From contig NZ_CP119145.1 in the NCBI RefSeq assembly GCF_029167625.1, positions 3,968,001 through 4,032,000 on the forward strand: a stretch of DNA of 64,000 nucleotides. The letters are read 5' to 3'. Made by a program: the position numbers and the translations under genes. The notes beneath the pieces were generated by a model. It saw only the letters and a program-made list of their open reading frames with translations. It had not been told where the DNA came from and searched no databases. Positions 52,083 to 62,300 of this stretch are shown in pieces (the first letter of the stretch is position 1; each line of letters starts with the position of its first letter). This DNA comes from Streptomyces sp. AM 4-1-1 (GTDB lineage Bacteria > Actinomycetota > Actinomycetes > Streptomycetales > Streptomycetaceae).

Positions 52083-52949
52083 ATGACCATCCTGAACAGG
52101 GACGACATCCGCTTCAGCTATCTGCATCTGACGGGCGCGGCCTGGCAGGAGCCGGTGCGCGACTCCCTGGAGTCACGGCTGGCCGCGCTGGCCGAGCACG
52201 GCGTCCCGGCGATGGGCATGAGTTCCGAGGAGCTGGAGAAGTTCATCGCCGAGCACTCGGCCGACAAGCTGCATGGCCTGATGTCCGAGTACGGAGTACG
52301 TCTGTACGAGCTGGAGGTGCTCTTCGGCTGGAACGCCGGCCCGGAGGAGAGCGGCGCCGCCCGTGAGGCGGAGGCGCGCTTCCTCGACCTGGCCGAGGCG
52401 GCCGGCGTCCCGACGGTCAAGACCTGCGCGGTCTACCCGCCCGGGGTCGAGATGCCCCCGGTCGAGGTACTCGCCGAGCGGTTCGGCGCCCTGTGCGACC
52501 GGGCCGCCGCCCGGAACTTCACCGTGGCGCTGGAGGCCATGGCGGTGATGCCCGGCTTCACGTACCAGGTCGCCGCCGACGTCGTCGCCGCGGCCGACCG
52601 CCCCAACGCCGGTCTGGTGATCGACATGTGGCACCTCTTCCGCGACCCGGCCGGTGTGGCCGCCATCGACGGGCTGAAGGGTTCGCAGATCGTGGGCGTC
52701 GAGTTCGGCGACGCCCCGCTCGTCCCGGACGAGGACGTGATGCACGAGGTGCTGAGCGCCCGGCTGCTGCCCGGCGAGGGCGAGTGCGACATCACCGGCC
52801 TGCTGCGCACCCTCGACGCCAAGGGGGTCGACGTGGCGCCCTCGGTCGAGGTGCTGTCGACGGAACTCCGCGCGCTGACGCCGAGCGAGAACATCGCCCG
52901 CACCCTCACCGCCGTCCGCAGGTCCCTGGAGACCGCCCGCGCCGCCTGA
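52083..52949 (+). CDS. Sugar-phosphate isomerase/epimerase-like TIM-barrel protein
   Basis: This 288-residue protein of the AP-endonuclease 2/xylose-isomerase-like superfamily shows YLHLTGAAWQEPVRDSLESRLAALAEHGVPAMGMS, VRLYELEVLFGW, VALEAMAVMPGF (Glu metal ligand), GLVIDMWHLFRDP (Asp/His ligands) and VGVEFGD. The order of Glu, Asp and His fits a divalent metal site. Relatives isomerise sugars or dehydrate small polyols. Such a gene is not part of the vicenistatin starter cassette, so it may modify a side group or be pathway-specific. It is placed between acyltransferase and P450, with 86 bp to the latter. Confidence 0.8.
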   Translation: MTILNRDDIRFSYLHLTGAAWQEPVRDSLESRLAALAEHGVPAMGMSSEELEKFIAEHSADKLHGLMSEYGVRLYELEVLFGWNAGPEESGAAREAEARFLDLAEAAGVPTVKTCAVYPPGVEMPPVEVLAERFGALCDRAAARNFTVALEAMAVMPGFTYQVAADVVAAADRPNAGLVIDMWHLFRDPAGVAAIDGLKGSQIVGVEFGDAPLVPDEDVMHEVLSARLLPGEGECDITGLLRTLDAKGVDVAPSVEVLSTELRALTPSENIARTLTAVRRSLETARAA

Positions 52950-53035
52950 GAGCTGTCCCGTGAACCCGGACGGGCCGCACGACGACAGACACCGGACCCG
53001 CGTCCCGAGCGCGGAAGAGCACGAGAGAGGAAACC

Positions 53036-54265
53036 ATGTCGGACCTCGTCGACACATGTCCCCACGCCGCACCACGACCCTTCCCGCTGGCCCGTACCGG
53101 CTGCCCGCTGGAGCCCGCCCCCGAGTACGACGAACTGCGGGAGAAGGAGCCCGTCTCCCGGGTCCGGCTGACGTTCAACGGCCGTGAGGCCTGGCTGCTC
53201 ACCCGGTACGAGGACGTCCGGCAGATGCTGGTCGACCCCCGCTTCAGCTCCAACATGGCCGACCCCGGCTACCCGCTGCAGTTCCACTTCCCCATGGAAC
53301 TGCTCGGCAAGGTCAAGCCCGCCCTGCTGCACATGGACCCGCCCGACCACACCACGCACCGCATGATGCTGATGCCGGAGCTGAGCGTGAAGCGGGTCGA
53401 GGCCATGCGGCCCCGTACCCAGGAGATCGTCGACGAGTGCGTCGACGCGATGCTGGCCAGGGGCGGCCCGGTCGACCTGGTCTCCATGGTGTCGATGCCG
53501 GTGCCGTCCATCGCCATGTGCGAACTGGTCGGCGTGCCCCACGAGGCCCGGGACCTCTTCCACCGCTGGGTCACCCTGCTCGTCACCCAGGGCAGCGCCG
53601 AGGAACACGCGTCGGCCAACGCCGAGGTCGAGGTGCTGCTCTACAAGCTGATCGCCGAGCGCCAGGAGAACCCCGGTGACGACCTGATCAGCAGCCTCCT
53701 GGAGCGCAACGCCGAGAAGCGGGAGCTGGAGCCCTCCGACATCAGCGCCCTCGTCCGCGCGATGATCGCCGCCGGACACGAGTCCACCGTCAACGGCATC
53801 TCCATCGGCACCCTGGTCCTCCTCCAGCACCCGGAGCAGGCGGACTGGCTGCGGGAGCACCCCGAGATGTCGGGCCAGGCCGTCGACGAACTGTCCCGCT
53901 ACTCCAGCATCTCGGACCACGGCACCGTACGGGTCGCCCTGGAGGACGTCGAGATCGGCGGACAGCTCATCCGGGCCGGTGAGGGCGTCATCTGCTCGCT
54001 GTCCGCCTCCAACCACGACCCGGCCGTCTTCACCGAGCCGAACAAGCTGGACCTGACCCGCCGTGAGGCGCGCGCCAACGTGGCGTTCGGCTTCGGACGG
54101 CACCAGTGCGCCGGCCAGATGCTCGTACGGATGCAGCTGGAGGTCGTCTTCACGACCCTGCTGCGCCGCATCCCGGGACTGCGTCTGCACACCCCCCTGG
54201 GCGAACTGCCCTTCAAGGCCAACGCACTCATCGACGGCGTCCACGAGCTGCCGGTTACCTGGTAA
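53036..54265 (+). CDS. Cytochrome P450
   Basis: The 409-residue P450 keeps the I-helix motif AAGHEST at 245-251, the ExxR-type helix (VDELSRYSS), and the heme loop AFGFGRHQCAG with the thiolate ligand C358. Its length and N-terminus (CPHAAPRPFPLARTGCPLEPAPEYDEL) are typical of Streptomyces CYP105/CYP107-like soluble enzymes. A ferredoxin gene follows at 11 bp, so the electron donor is encoded with it. It probably hydroxylates or epoxidises the macrolactam. The ribosome binding site is GAGAGAGGAAA. Confidence 0.96.
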   Translation: MSDLVDTCPHAAPRPFPLARTGCPLEPAPEYDELREKEPVSRVRLTFNGREAWLLTRYEDVRQMLVDPRFSSNMADPGYPLQFHFPMELLGKVKPALLHMDPPDHTTHRMMLMPELSVKRVEAMRPRTQEIVDECVDAMLARGGPVDLVSMVSMPVPSIAMCELVGVPHEARDLFHRWVTLLVTQGSAEEHASANAEVEVLLYKLIAERQENPGDDLISSLLERNAEKRELEPSDISALVRAMIAAGHESTVNGISIGTLVLLQHPEQADWLREHPEMSGQAVDELSRYSSISDHGTVRVALEDVEIGGQLIRAGEGVICSLSASNHDPAVFTEPNKLDLTRREARANVAFGFGRHQCAGQMLVRMQLEVVFTTLLRRIPGLRLHTPLGELPFKANALIDGVHELPVTW

Positions 54266-54275
54266 GGAGATTTAC

Positions 54276-54470
54276 ATGCGTGTGATCGTCGACAAGGAGC
54301 GCTGTGTCGCGGCGGGGTCCTGTGTGATCACCTCACCCGCCGTCTTCGACCAGGACGAGGACGACGGCAAAGTGGTGCTGCTGATCGAGACGCCCGACGA
54401 CGAACTCCGCGGAACGGTCGTGGAGTCCGTCAACGTCTGCCCCGTGGCCGCCCTGAGCATCGCCGAGTAG
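54276..54470 (+). CDS. [3Fe-4S] ferredoxin
   Basis: The 64-residue protein has Cys10, Cys16 and Cys55 (CVAAGSC ... NVCPVAAL), the three-Cys pattern of [3Fe-4S] ferredoxins that serve actinobacterial P450s. The Gly/Ala at the missing fourth position fits. A strong AAGGAG precedes the ATG. It follows the P450 gene by 11 bp. Confidence 0.95.
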   Translation: MRVIVDKERCVAAGSCVITSPAVFDQDEDDGKVVLLIETPDDELRGTVVESVNVCPVAALSIAE

Positions 54471-54649
54471 CGGTCCGTACGGGACCCACCGGGCCGGACG
54501 CCCGGCGGCCCCGGAACCCCGGGTCCGGAACCCGCCCCCTCCGGGCCCCGGACCCGGCCTCCCGGGCGCCCCTCTTCCGCACGAGCCAGGCCCCGTCGCG
54601 ACGGCGGGCGGCCCGCTCGCCACCCACACCCGAAAGCGACGTTGGAACC

Positions 54650-56179
54650 GTGGAGAATCCGAAGACCCCCTACGCGCGGACGCCGCACGGGGACGGTGGG
54701 ACGGTCCATTCCCTGCTCGACGAGGCCGTGGCCGACGCACCGGACCGCCTCTGTCTGCGCGACCCCGACGGAGAACTGACGTACCGCCGGATGGACCGGC
54801 TCAGTCACGCCTTCGCGGCCTGGCTCACCGAGCGGGGAGTGCGCCGGGGCGACCGGCTGCTCGTACAGCTCCCCAGCCGGCGCGAGCTGGTCGCCATGGT
54901 CTACGGGGCCTCCCGGGCCGGTGTGATCCTGGTGCCGCTCAACCCGGCGATGAAGGAGTACCACCTGCGTTCGGTCGTCGCCGACGCCGAACCGGCGCTC
55001 GTCATCGCGGAGGGCGCCGCCACCGAGGTCCTGGAACGCGTCGCGGACGTGCCCGTGCACGATCTGGCCGGACTGTGGCCCGGGATCGAGGAACGGGCAC
55101 CGTCCGCCCGGGTCACCTCCGACGGCGTACGGCCGGACGACACCGCCTTCCTCGTCTACACCTCGGGCAGCACCGCCGCCCCCAAAGCCGTCATCTGCCC
55201 GCACGCACAGGTCGTCTTCGCCTCCCGCGCCATCCAGCGGGTGCTGCGCTACCGCCCGGACGACGTCGTCTTCTGCCGCTTCCCGATCTCCTGGGACTAC
55301 GGCCTGTACAAAGTGCTCCTCGCCTGCCTCGGCAGGTCCGGACTCGTCCTCGCGGGCGGTGAGTCGGACCTCGTGCTGCTGAGCCGGATGCGGGAGACGG
55401 GCGCCACCGTCGTCCCCATCGTCCCGTCGCTGGCGACCATGATCGGCACTCTGGCCCGGCGCGAGACCCAGGGCCGGGCCCCGGTGCGGATGTTCACCAA
55501 CACCGGGGCCGCGCTGCCTCCCCACGCGGTCGCCGCGCTGCGCGAGGCGTTCCCCGGAGTCCGGGTGGTCCGCCAGTTCGGCCAGACCGAGTGCAAGCGC
55601 GTCACGATCATGCCGCCGGACGAGGACGGCCTGCGGCCCCACTCCGTCGGCCTCCCGCTGCCCGGCACGTCGGTCCTCGTCCTCGACGCGGAGGGCCGGT
55701 CCGTGCCGACGGGGGAGACCGGGGAGATCGTCGCCGTGGGCCCGCACGTCATGCCCGGCTACTGGCGGCGGCCCGAACTCACCGACCGGACCTTCCGCCG
55801 CGACCCGGAGACCGGCGCCCTGCGGCTGCACACCGGCGACTACGGACACCTCGACGAGGACGGCTACCTCTACTTCGACGGCCGCCGCGACGACATGTTC
55901 AAACGCAAGGGCATCCGGATGAGCACGGTCGAGATCGAGGCCGCCGCGATGGACGTCCCCGGCGTCCGGAACGCCACCGCGCTGCCGCCCACCGACACCC
56001 GTGACCTGGTGCTGTTCGCCGAGACGGAACTCGCCCCGCACACCGTGCTCAAGGAACTGGCCGAACGCCTGGAGCAGGCCAAGGTCCCGGCCCTCTGCCG
56101 GGTCCTGGACGAACTGCCGCTGAGCCTCCACGGGAAGAACTCCCGTCAGCTCCTGGCCGAGATGATCGACGGGGAATGA
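54650..56179 (+). CDS. VinN-like adenylation enzyme for 3-methylaspartate
   Basis: The 509-residue stand-alone ANL enzyme has YTSGSTAAPK at 170-179, FGQTECKRVT near 310-319, GDYGHLDEDGYLYFDGRRDDMFKRKG, and the catalytic K496 in HGKNSRQ. In vicenistatin, VinN activates (2S,3S)-3-methylaspartate at its beta-carboxylate and loads it on the free ACP VinL. Residues I remember as substrate contacts in VinN (Asp230, Ser299, Lys330, Arg331) fall, with a constant offset of 14, on D216, T285, K316 and R317 here. The GTG start has a weak site (GTTGGAA). The stop overlaps the decarboxylase start (ATGA). No free ACP gene is visible in the window. Confidence 0.88.
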   Translation: MENPKTPYARTPHGDGGTVHSLLDEAVADAPDRLCLRDPDGELTYRRMDRLSHAFAAWLTERGVRRGDRLLVQLPSRRELVAMVYGASRAGVILVPLNPAMKEYHLRSVVADAEPALVIAEGAATEVLERVADVPVHDLAGLWPGIEERAPSARVTSDGVRPDDTAFLVYTSGSTAAPKAVICPHAQVVFASRAIQRVLRYRPDDVVFCRFPISWDYGLYKVLLACLGRSGLVLAGGESDLVLLSRMRETGATVVPIVPSLATMIGTLARRETQGRAPVRMFTNTGAALPPHAVAALREAFPGVRVVRQFGQTECKRVTIMPPDEDGLRPHSVGLPLPGTSVLVLDAEGRSVPTGETGEIVAVGPHVMPGYWRRPELTDRTFRRDPETGALRLHTGDYGHLDEDGYLYFDGRRDDMFKRKGIRMSTVEIEAAAMDVPGVRNATALPPTDTRDLVLFAETELAPHTVLKELAERLEQAKVPALCRVLDELPLSLHGKNSRQLLAEMIDGE

Positions 56180-57444
56180 CCATGGACCGCTACGAGGAAC
56201 TGGCCGCACGCCACGGCACACCGCTGTACGTGTACGACCTCGACGAGCTGGACGCGGCCCGCCGGGACCTGTTCGACGCGCTGCCCGACGGATTCACGCT
56301 CTTCTACGCGCTCAAGGCCAACCCCCACCCCGGTCTCGTCCGGGCCCTGCGGGAGGGCGACGGACGCGGCTGCCGGCCCGAGATCAGCTCGACGGGCGAG
56401 CTGGAAGCGGCCCTCACCGCGGGCTTCCGCGGCGAGGACTGCCTCTACACCGGGCCCGGCAAGACCGCCGGGGAACTGACCGAGGCCGTCGCGCTCGGCG
56501 TGCGGCTCTTCTCCACCGACTCGGTCACCGACGTACAACACGTCGCCGACGCCGCCCGCACGCACGGTGTGACCGCCGACTGCCTGCTGCGCGTCAACAG
56601 CGTCACGGCGAGCGCCACCAGCAGCATCCGGATGACCGGCACCCCGTCCCAGTTCGGCTTCGACAGCGAGACCCTGCCCGAACTCATGCCGCGGCTGCGG
56701 GAGATCGAGGGCGTACGCCTGTCGGGGATGCACTTCTTCCCGCTGAGCAACGCCAAGGACGAGGCCGACCTCGTCGGAGAGTTCCGGCACACCATCGAGC
56801 TGGCGGCGGAGCTCCAGCGCCAACTCGGCCTGCCGTTGCGGTTCCTGGACATCGGTGGCGGCTTTACCGTCCCCTACGCGGTGCCCGGCGCACGCGGTTC
56901 CTACCCGAAGCTCCGCGGCGAACTCGAAGCCGCGCTGGACACCCACTTCCCCCGATGGCGTACCGAAGGGCCCGAGATCGCCTGCGAGTCGGGCCGCTAC
57001 CTCGTCGGGTCGAGCGGCACGCTCGTGGCCCGGGTCAGCAACGTCAAGACCAGCCGGGGACGCACCTTCGTCATCCTGGACGCCGGTATCAACACCTTCG
57101 GCGGCATGTCGGGCCTGGGAAGGCTGCTCCCCGTGGCCGTGGGCACGGAATCCGGGGAGACGGCCCAGCGGGCCAGCCTGGTCGGCCCCCTGTGCACCCC
57201 CGGCGACATCCTCGGCCGGGAGATCGACCTGCCCGCCCTGGAGCCGGGCGACACCGTGCGGATTCCCAACGCGGGCGCGTACGGTCCGACCGCGAGCCTG
57301 CTGATGTTCCTGGGCCGGCCGGCCCCGGTCGAGGTGATCGTCCGCGGCGACGACGTGCTCTCCGTTTCCCGCATCGAACACCGGCGCGCCTACCGGACCG
57401 AGGACACGGCCCCGTCCGCGGACGCCCCGGGAGCGGCCGGATGA
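56176..57444 (+). CDS. VinO-like PLP-dependent decarboxylase
   Basis: The 422-residue fold type III PLP enzyme is of the diaminopimelate/ornithine decarboxylase group. The PLP Lys is K47 in YALKANPHP, then EISSTGELEAAL, GFDSETLPELM, the Gly-rich phosphate loop LDIGGGFTVPY, and the C-terminal CTPGDILG...NAGAYGP. VinO decarboxylates 3-methylaspartyl-ACP to 3-aminoisobutyryl-ACP. The stop/start overlaps on both sides (56176, 57441) tie it to the adenylation enzyme and the mutase. An ATG at 56182 is an alternative start. Confidence 0.9.
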   Translation: MTMDRYEELAARHGTPLYVYDLDELDAARRDLFDALPDGFTLFYALKANPHPGLVRALREGDGRGCRPEISSTGELEAALTAGFRGEDCLYTGPGKTAGELTEAVALGVRLFSTDSVTDVQHVADAARTHGVTADCLLRVNSVTASATSSIRMTGTPSQFGFDSETLPELMPRLREIEGVRLSGMHFFPLSNAKDEADLVGEFRHTIELAAELQRQLGLPLRFLDIGGGFTVPYAVPGARGSYPKLRGELEAALDTHFPRWRTEGPEIACESGRYLVGSSGTLVARVSNVKTSRGRTFVILDAGINTFGGMSGLGRLLPVAVGTESGETAQRASLVGPLCTPGDILGREIDLPALEPGDTVRIPNAGAYGPTASLLMFLGRPAPVEVIVRGDDVLSVSRIEHRRAYRTEDTAPSADAPGAAG

Positions 57445-57956
57445 CCACCGACCTCACCCACCCCGCCGGGGCCGCGGGGGCCCGCCCGGCGCACGGCGGC
57501 GACCGGCGGCGCGGCACCGTGGTCGTCAGCACGGTGGCGTCCGACTCGCACACCTGGAACCTGGTCTTCCTCCAACTGCTCATCGAGGAACTGGGGTACG
57601 ACGTGGTCAACCTCGGCCCCTGCGTCCCGGACGACCTCCTCGTCGAGACCTGCCGGGAGATCGCCCCCGACTTCGTCGTGATCAGCAGCGTCAACGGCCA
57701 CGGCCACCAGGACGGGCTGCGGCTCATCACCACCCTGCGCTCCTGCGCCGCCCTGGCGGCCACCCCCGTGGTCATCGGCGGGAAGCTCGGCGTCGAGGGA
57801 CAGCGGAGCCAGGCGGCGAACCGGGCGTTGACGGACGCCGGTTTCGACGCCGTCTTCGACGACGCCTCCACCGCCACGGCGGCGTTCACCCGGTTCGTCG
57901 CCGCCCTCCCGGCACTGCCGGGCGCGCCCGCGACACCCGCCGAGGTCGGAGCGTGA
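57441..57956 (+). CDS. Glutamate mutase small (B12-binding) subunit
   Basis: The 171-residue protein has the cobalamin-binding Rossmann domain: VVVSTVASDSHTWNLVFLQLLIEELGYDVVNLGPCVPDDLL near 26-66, with the cobalt-ligand His H37, then VISSVNGHGHQDGLR and VVIGGKLG. The normal DxHxxG here reads DSHTWN, so the Gly is replaced. A flexible Gly/Ala/Pro N-terminus of 25 residues precedes it. With the large subunit it converts L-glutamate to (2S,3S)-3-methylaspartate using adenosylcobalamin. The large-subunit GTG overlaps its stop. Confidence 0.88.
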   Translation: MTTDLTHPAGAAGARPAHGGDRRRGTVVVSTVASDSHTWNLVFLQLLIEELGYDVVNLGPCVPDDLLVETCREIAPDFVVISSVNGHGHQDGLRLITTLRSCAALAATPVVIGGKLGVEGQRSQAANRALTDAGFDAVFDDASTATAAFTRFVAALPALPGAPATPAEVGA

Positions 57957-59272
57957 GACCCGGCGCGCGGCTGCCGGACCCCTTCGCGGGCGAGGAACGC
58001 CCCGTGGACTTCGGCGCGTTCGTCCGGGCCCGCAGCCGCGCGGGCCGTCTGGTGGTCCAGCCCCGCATGGGATTCAGCGACCCCGCCACCATGCGGGCGG
58101 GGCTGGCCGCCACCCGGGCCGCCGACGCCACGACCGTCGGCACCATCACCGTCGACAGCTTCACCCGCGTCGGCGAACTGGCCTCGGTGGACACTGCGTT
58201 GCGCAGCGGGGAGCGGCTGAACGGCTACCCCGTCGTCAGCCTCCCCCCGGCCGTCACCGCCGGAGTCCTCGACGGCATCCGGTCCGAGGACTTCCCCGTC
58301 CAGGTGCGCCACGGATCGGCGGTGCCCCACGACATCTTCGCCGCGCTCGGCACCTCGCTGATCAACGCGACCGAGGGCGGCCCGGTCTCGTACTGCCTGC
58401 CCTACGGCCGTACTCCGCTCGGGGACTCGGTGCGCAACTGGGTCCGCTGCACCGAACTCTTCGCGCGGATGCGGGAGTCGGGGGTGGAGCCCCATCTGGA
58501 GACGTTCGGCGGCTGCATGCTCGGCCAGTTGTGCCCGCCCGGCCAACTCGTCGCGATCAGCGTGCTGGAGGCCCTTTTCTTCTGCCGGTACGGGATGCGC
58601 AGCGTCTCCCTCAGCTACGCCCAGCAGACGCATCCCGGGCAGGACCTGGAGGCCGTCGCCGCACTGCGGCGGCTGGCCCGCGAACTGCTGCCCACCGACA
58701 ACTGGCACGTGGTGATCTACGCGTACATGGGGGTCTACCCGGCCACCGAGGAGGGCTGCTACCGCCTGCTCGACGAGGCGACCCGGCTGGCGGTGGCGTC
58801 GGGGTCGGAACGGCTCATCGTCAAGACGGTGGCCGAGTCGGTCCGTATCCCCACCATCGAGGAGAACGTGGCGGCGCTGGAGTCGGCGGCGCGGGTGGCC
58901 GAGGAGGGCGTACGCGGAACCGGTGACGTCCCGGCCGTCACCGACTCGGAGACGTACCGGGAGGCCAGGGCCCTGGTCGAGGGGGTACTCGTGCTCCACC
59001 CGGACATCGGGCGCGCCCTGTCCCTCGCCTTCGAGCAGGGCCGGCTGGACATTCCCTACTGCCTGCACCCGGACAACCGGGGCCTGACCCGCAGCTACAT
59101 CGACCGCGACGGCCGGTTGCGGTGGGCGGACACCGGGCGGCTGCCGATCGACGGCCGGACCGGTGACGGCCCCGCCCGCCGGGTGACCTCGGCCGGTCTG
59201 CTCGCCGATCTCTCCCATGTGCGGCGGACGTACGACAGGGCGGTCCTCGATCCGATCGAGACGTCCAAGTGA
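57953..59272 (+). CDS. Glutamate mutase large (catalytic) subunit
   Basis: The 439-residue TIM-barrel protein of the methylaspartate mutase E family shows [85 protein letters not shown] and [18 protein letters not shown]. These hold the Arg and Tyr/Glu substrate clamps known for the family. It is about 45 residues shorter than clostridial GlmE, as in other macrolactam clusters. It ends 55 bp before the PKS. Confidence 0.92.
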   Translation: MRPGARLPDPFAGEERPVDFGAFVRARSRAGRLVVQPRMGFSDPATMRAGLAATRAADATTVGTITVDSFTRVGELASVDTALRSGERLNGYPVVSLPPAVTAGVLDGIRSEDFPVQVRHGSAVPHDIFAALGTSLINATEGGPVSYCLPYGRTPLGDSVRNWVRCTELFARMRESGVEPHLETFGGCMLGQLCPPGQLVAISVLEALFFCRYGMRSVSLSYAQQTHPGQDLEAVAALRRLARELLPTDNWHVVIYAYMGVYPATEEGCYRLLDEATRLAVASGSERLIVKTVAESVRIPTIEENVAALESAARVAEEGVRGTGDVPAVTDSETYREARALVEGVLVLHPDIGRALSLAFEQGRLDIPYCLHPDNRGLTRSYIDRDGRLRWADTGRLPIDGRTGDGPARRVTSAGLLADLSHVRRTYDRAVLDPIETSK

Positions 59273-59327
59273 TGCCTTTCCCTGCTGGTTTCCGTCAGAC
59301 GACGGGCGACGATTGTGTGGAGTGCAG

Positions 59328-62300
59328 ATGACCGAGTCGGCAAACCCCGTCTCCGGCACCGACGGTGCGTCCGGCGGGAGGACGGTGCGGCGGGCCGCGC
59401 TCGTGCGTGAGCTGGACGCCCTCCCCACCACCGGGCAGACCAGGGTGCTGCTCGATCTCGTACGGGAACACACGCTCGCCGTGCTGCGGCGGACCCGGCC
59501 GGACACCGGGGCGGACGTCGACGCGGAACGGCCGTTCCGGGAGACGGGGCTCGACTCCGTCGCCCTGCTGGCCCTGCACACCCGGCTCAACGCGGCCACC
59601 GGCCTCGCCCTGCCCCCGACCGTCGTCTTCGACCACCCGTCGCCGGCCGCCCTCGCCGCCCATCTGCGCTCCGAGGTGCTGGGGCTGCCCGACCGGCCCG
59701 AGCCCGTCGCGGCACGCAGCACGGCGGACGACGACCCCGTCGCCGTCGTGGGCATCGGCTGCCGCTACCCCGGCGGCGTGTCCTCGCCCGACGACCTCTG
59801 GCGGCTGGTCGCCGACGGCACGCACATCCGCGACGAGTTCCCCACCGACCGGGGCTGGGACCTCGACCGGCTGTTCGACGCCGACCCCTCCACCCCCGGC
59901 ACCACCTACGCCAGGCACGGCGGGTTCCTCGCCGACGCCGCGGACTTCGACGCGGACTTCTTCGGCATCAGCCCCCGTGAGGCGCTGGCCATGGACCCGC
60001 AGCAGCGGCTCGTCCTGGAGACCGTGTGGGAGGCGGTCGAGCGGGCGGGGATCGACGCGGACACCCTGCGCGGGAGCCGTACCGGCGTGTTCGTCGCGGC
60101 GGAACCGCAGGAGTACGCCATGCGCCTGCACGAGGCGCCCGACGGCCTCGACGGATACCTGCTCAGCGGCAACACCCCCAGTGTGGTCTCCGGCCGGGTC
60201 TCGTACGCGCTCGGACTCGAAGGACCGGCGCTGACCGTCGACACCGCCTGCTCCGGTTCCCTGGTCGGACTCCATCTGGCCGTCCAGTCCCTGCGGCGCG
60301 GCGAATGCTCCCTGGCCCTGGCGGGCGGGGTGGCCGTCATGGGCAGCCCCGGTACGTTCACCGCGTTCAGCCGACAGCGCGGGCTCGCGCCCGACGGGAC
60401 GGTGAAGGCGTTCGCCGCGGCGGCGGACGGGACCGCGTTCGCCGAGGGCGTCGGTGTGTTCGTGCTGGAACGGCTCTCGGACGCGCGGGCCAACGGGCAC
60501 CCGGTCCTCGCGGTCGTCCGAGGCACCGCCGTCAACCAGGACGGTGCCTCCAACGGCCTGACCGCGCCCAGCGGCCGGGCCCAGCGCCAGGTCATCGGGC
60601 AGGCGCTCGCCGACGCCGGACTCACCCCGGGGGACGTCGACGCCGTCGAGGCGCACGGCACCGGCACCACGCTCGGCGACCCGATCGAGGCGCAGGCCCT
60701 GCTGGCCACGTACGGGCGGGGACGCTCCGAGGGCGACCCGGTGTGGCTCGGCTCCGTCAAGTCGAACATCGGACACACCCAGGCCGCGGCGGGCTCGGCC
60801 GGGCTGATCAAGATGATCATGGCGCTGCGCAACGGGGTGCTTCCCGCGACACTGCACGTGGACGCTCCCTCGCCCAACGTCGACTGGACGGCGGGCGACG
60901 TCAGACTGCTGACCGAGGCCGTGCCGTGGGCCCCCGGGCCCCGGCCGCGCCGGGCCGGGGTCTCGTCCTTCGGCGTGAGCGGCACCAACGCGCACATCGT
61001 CATCGAGGAAGCGCCGACGCGGGGGGCGGGGGATGACTGGGTCGGTGGGGTCGGTGGGGACAGCGGGGACAGCGGGGACGACAGGGTCGGTGGGGGTTAC
61101 GGGAGTGTTGGGGCTGACGGGTCTGTCAGGTCTGGTGGGCCTGGTGGGGTTGGCGAGGCTGGTGGGGTTGGCGAGGCTGGTGGGGTTGGCAAGGCTGGTG
61201 TGGTTGGCGAAGACGGCGAGGCTGGTGGGGCTGGCGAAGGTGGCGAGGCTGGTGGGGCTGCTGGGGTGACCGGGGCTGTCGGGGTCATCGAGGCTGTCAG
61301 GGACGCCGAGGGTGTCGGGGTGATCGGGGCTGTCGGGGCCACCGAGTCTGCCGGGGTCGCCGGAGCTGTCGGGGTCACCGAGGCTGCCAGAGTCGCCGGG
61401 GGCGCCAGAGTCGCCGGGGGCGCCGAGGGCGCCGGGGCCGACGATCGTACGGGTGACGGCGTAGGCGCTCCGAGGACCCTGCCCTTCGTGCTCTCCGCAA
61501 AGAACGACGAAGCCCTGCGCGACCAGGCACGCCGGCTCCTCGCCCACATCGAGGACCGCCCCGCCGTCCGCCCGCGCGACCTCGCGTACTCCCTCGCCAC
61601 CACCCGTACCTCGCTGAAGCACCGGGCCGTCGTCCTCGCCGACGACCGGGACGGGCTGATGGGCGCGCTGGGCGCGCTCGCCGACGGGCAGGACGGCCCC
61701 GGCACGCACCGGTCCGTCGCGGGCGGCGAGACCGCGTTCCTCTTCACCGGCCAGGGCAGCCAGCGGCTCGCCATGGGACGGCAGCTCTACGCCGCCCACC
61801 CGCTGTACGCCAAGGCCCTCGACAACGCGATCGGCTACCTCGACCTCCAGCTCGAACGGTCCCTGTGGGACGTGCTGTTCGCCGAGGAGGGTTCCGAGGA
61901 CGCGGAGCTGCTGAACCGCACCGGGTACGCGCAGGCGGCCCTCTTCGCCGTCGAGGTCTCCCTGTTCCGGCTCCTGGAGTCCTGGGGCGTACGCCCCGAC
62001 CACGTCGCCGGGCACTCGATCGGCGAACTGGCCGCCGCGCATGTCGCGGGGGTCCTCTCCCTCGACGACGCGGCCACCCTGGTCGCCGCCCGGGGCCGGC
62101 TGATGGACGAACTGCCCGAGGGCGGCGCGATGTTCGCCGTTGCCGCCTCCGAGGAGACGGTACGGCCGCTGCTCGCCGACCGCTCCGACACGGTCGCCGT
62201 CGCCGCGGTCAACGGCCCCGAAGCGGTCGTGCTGTCCGGCGACGAACGGGCCGTCTCCGAGGTCGCCGCCCTGCTGGAGGCCGCCGGGCACCGCACCAAG

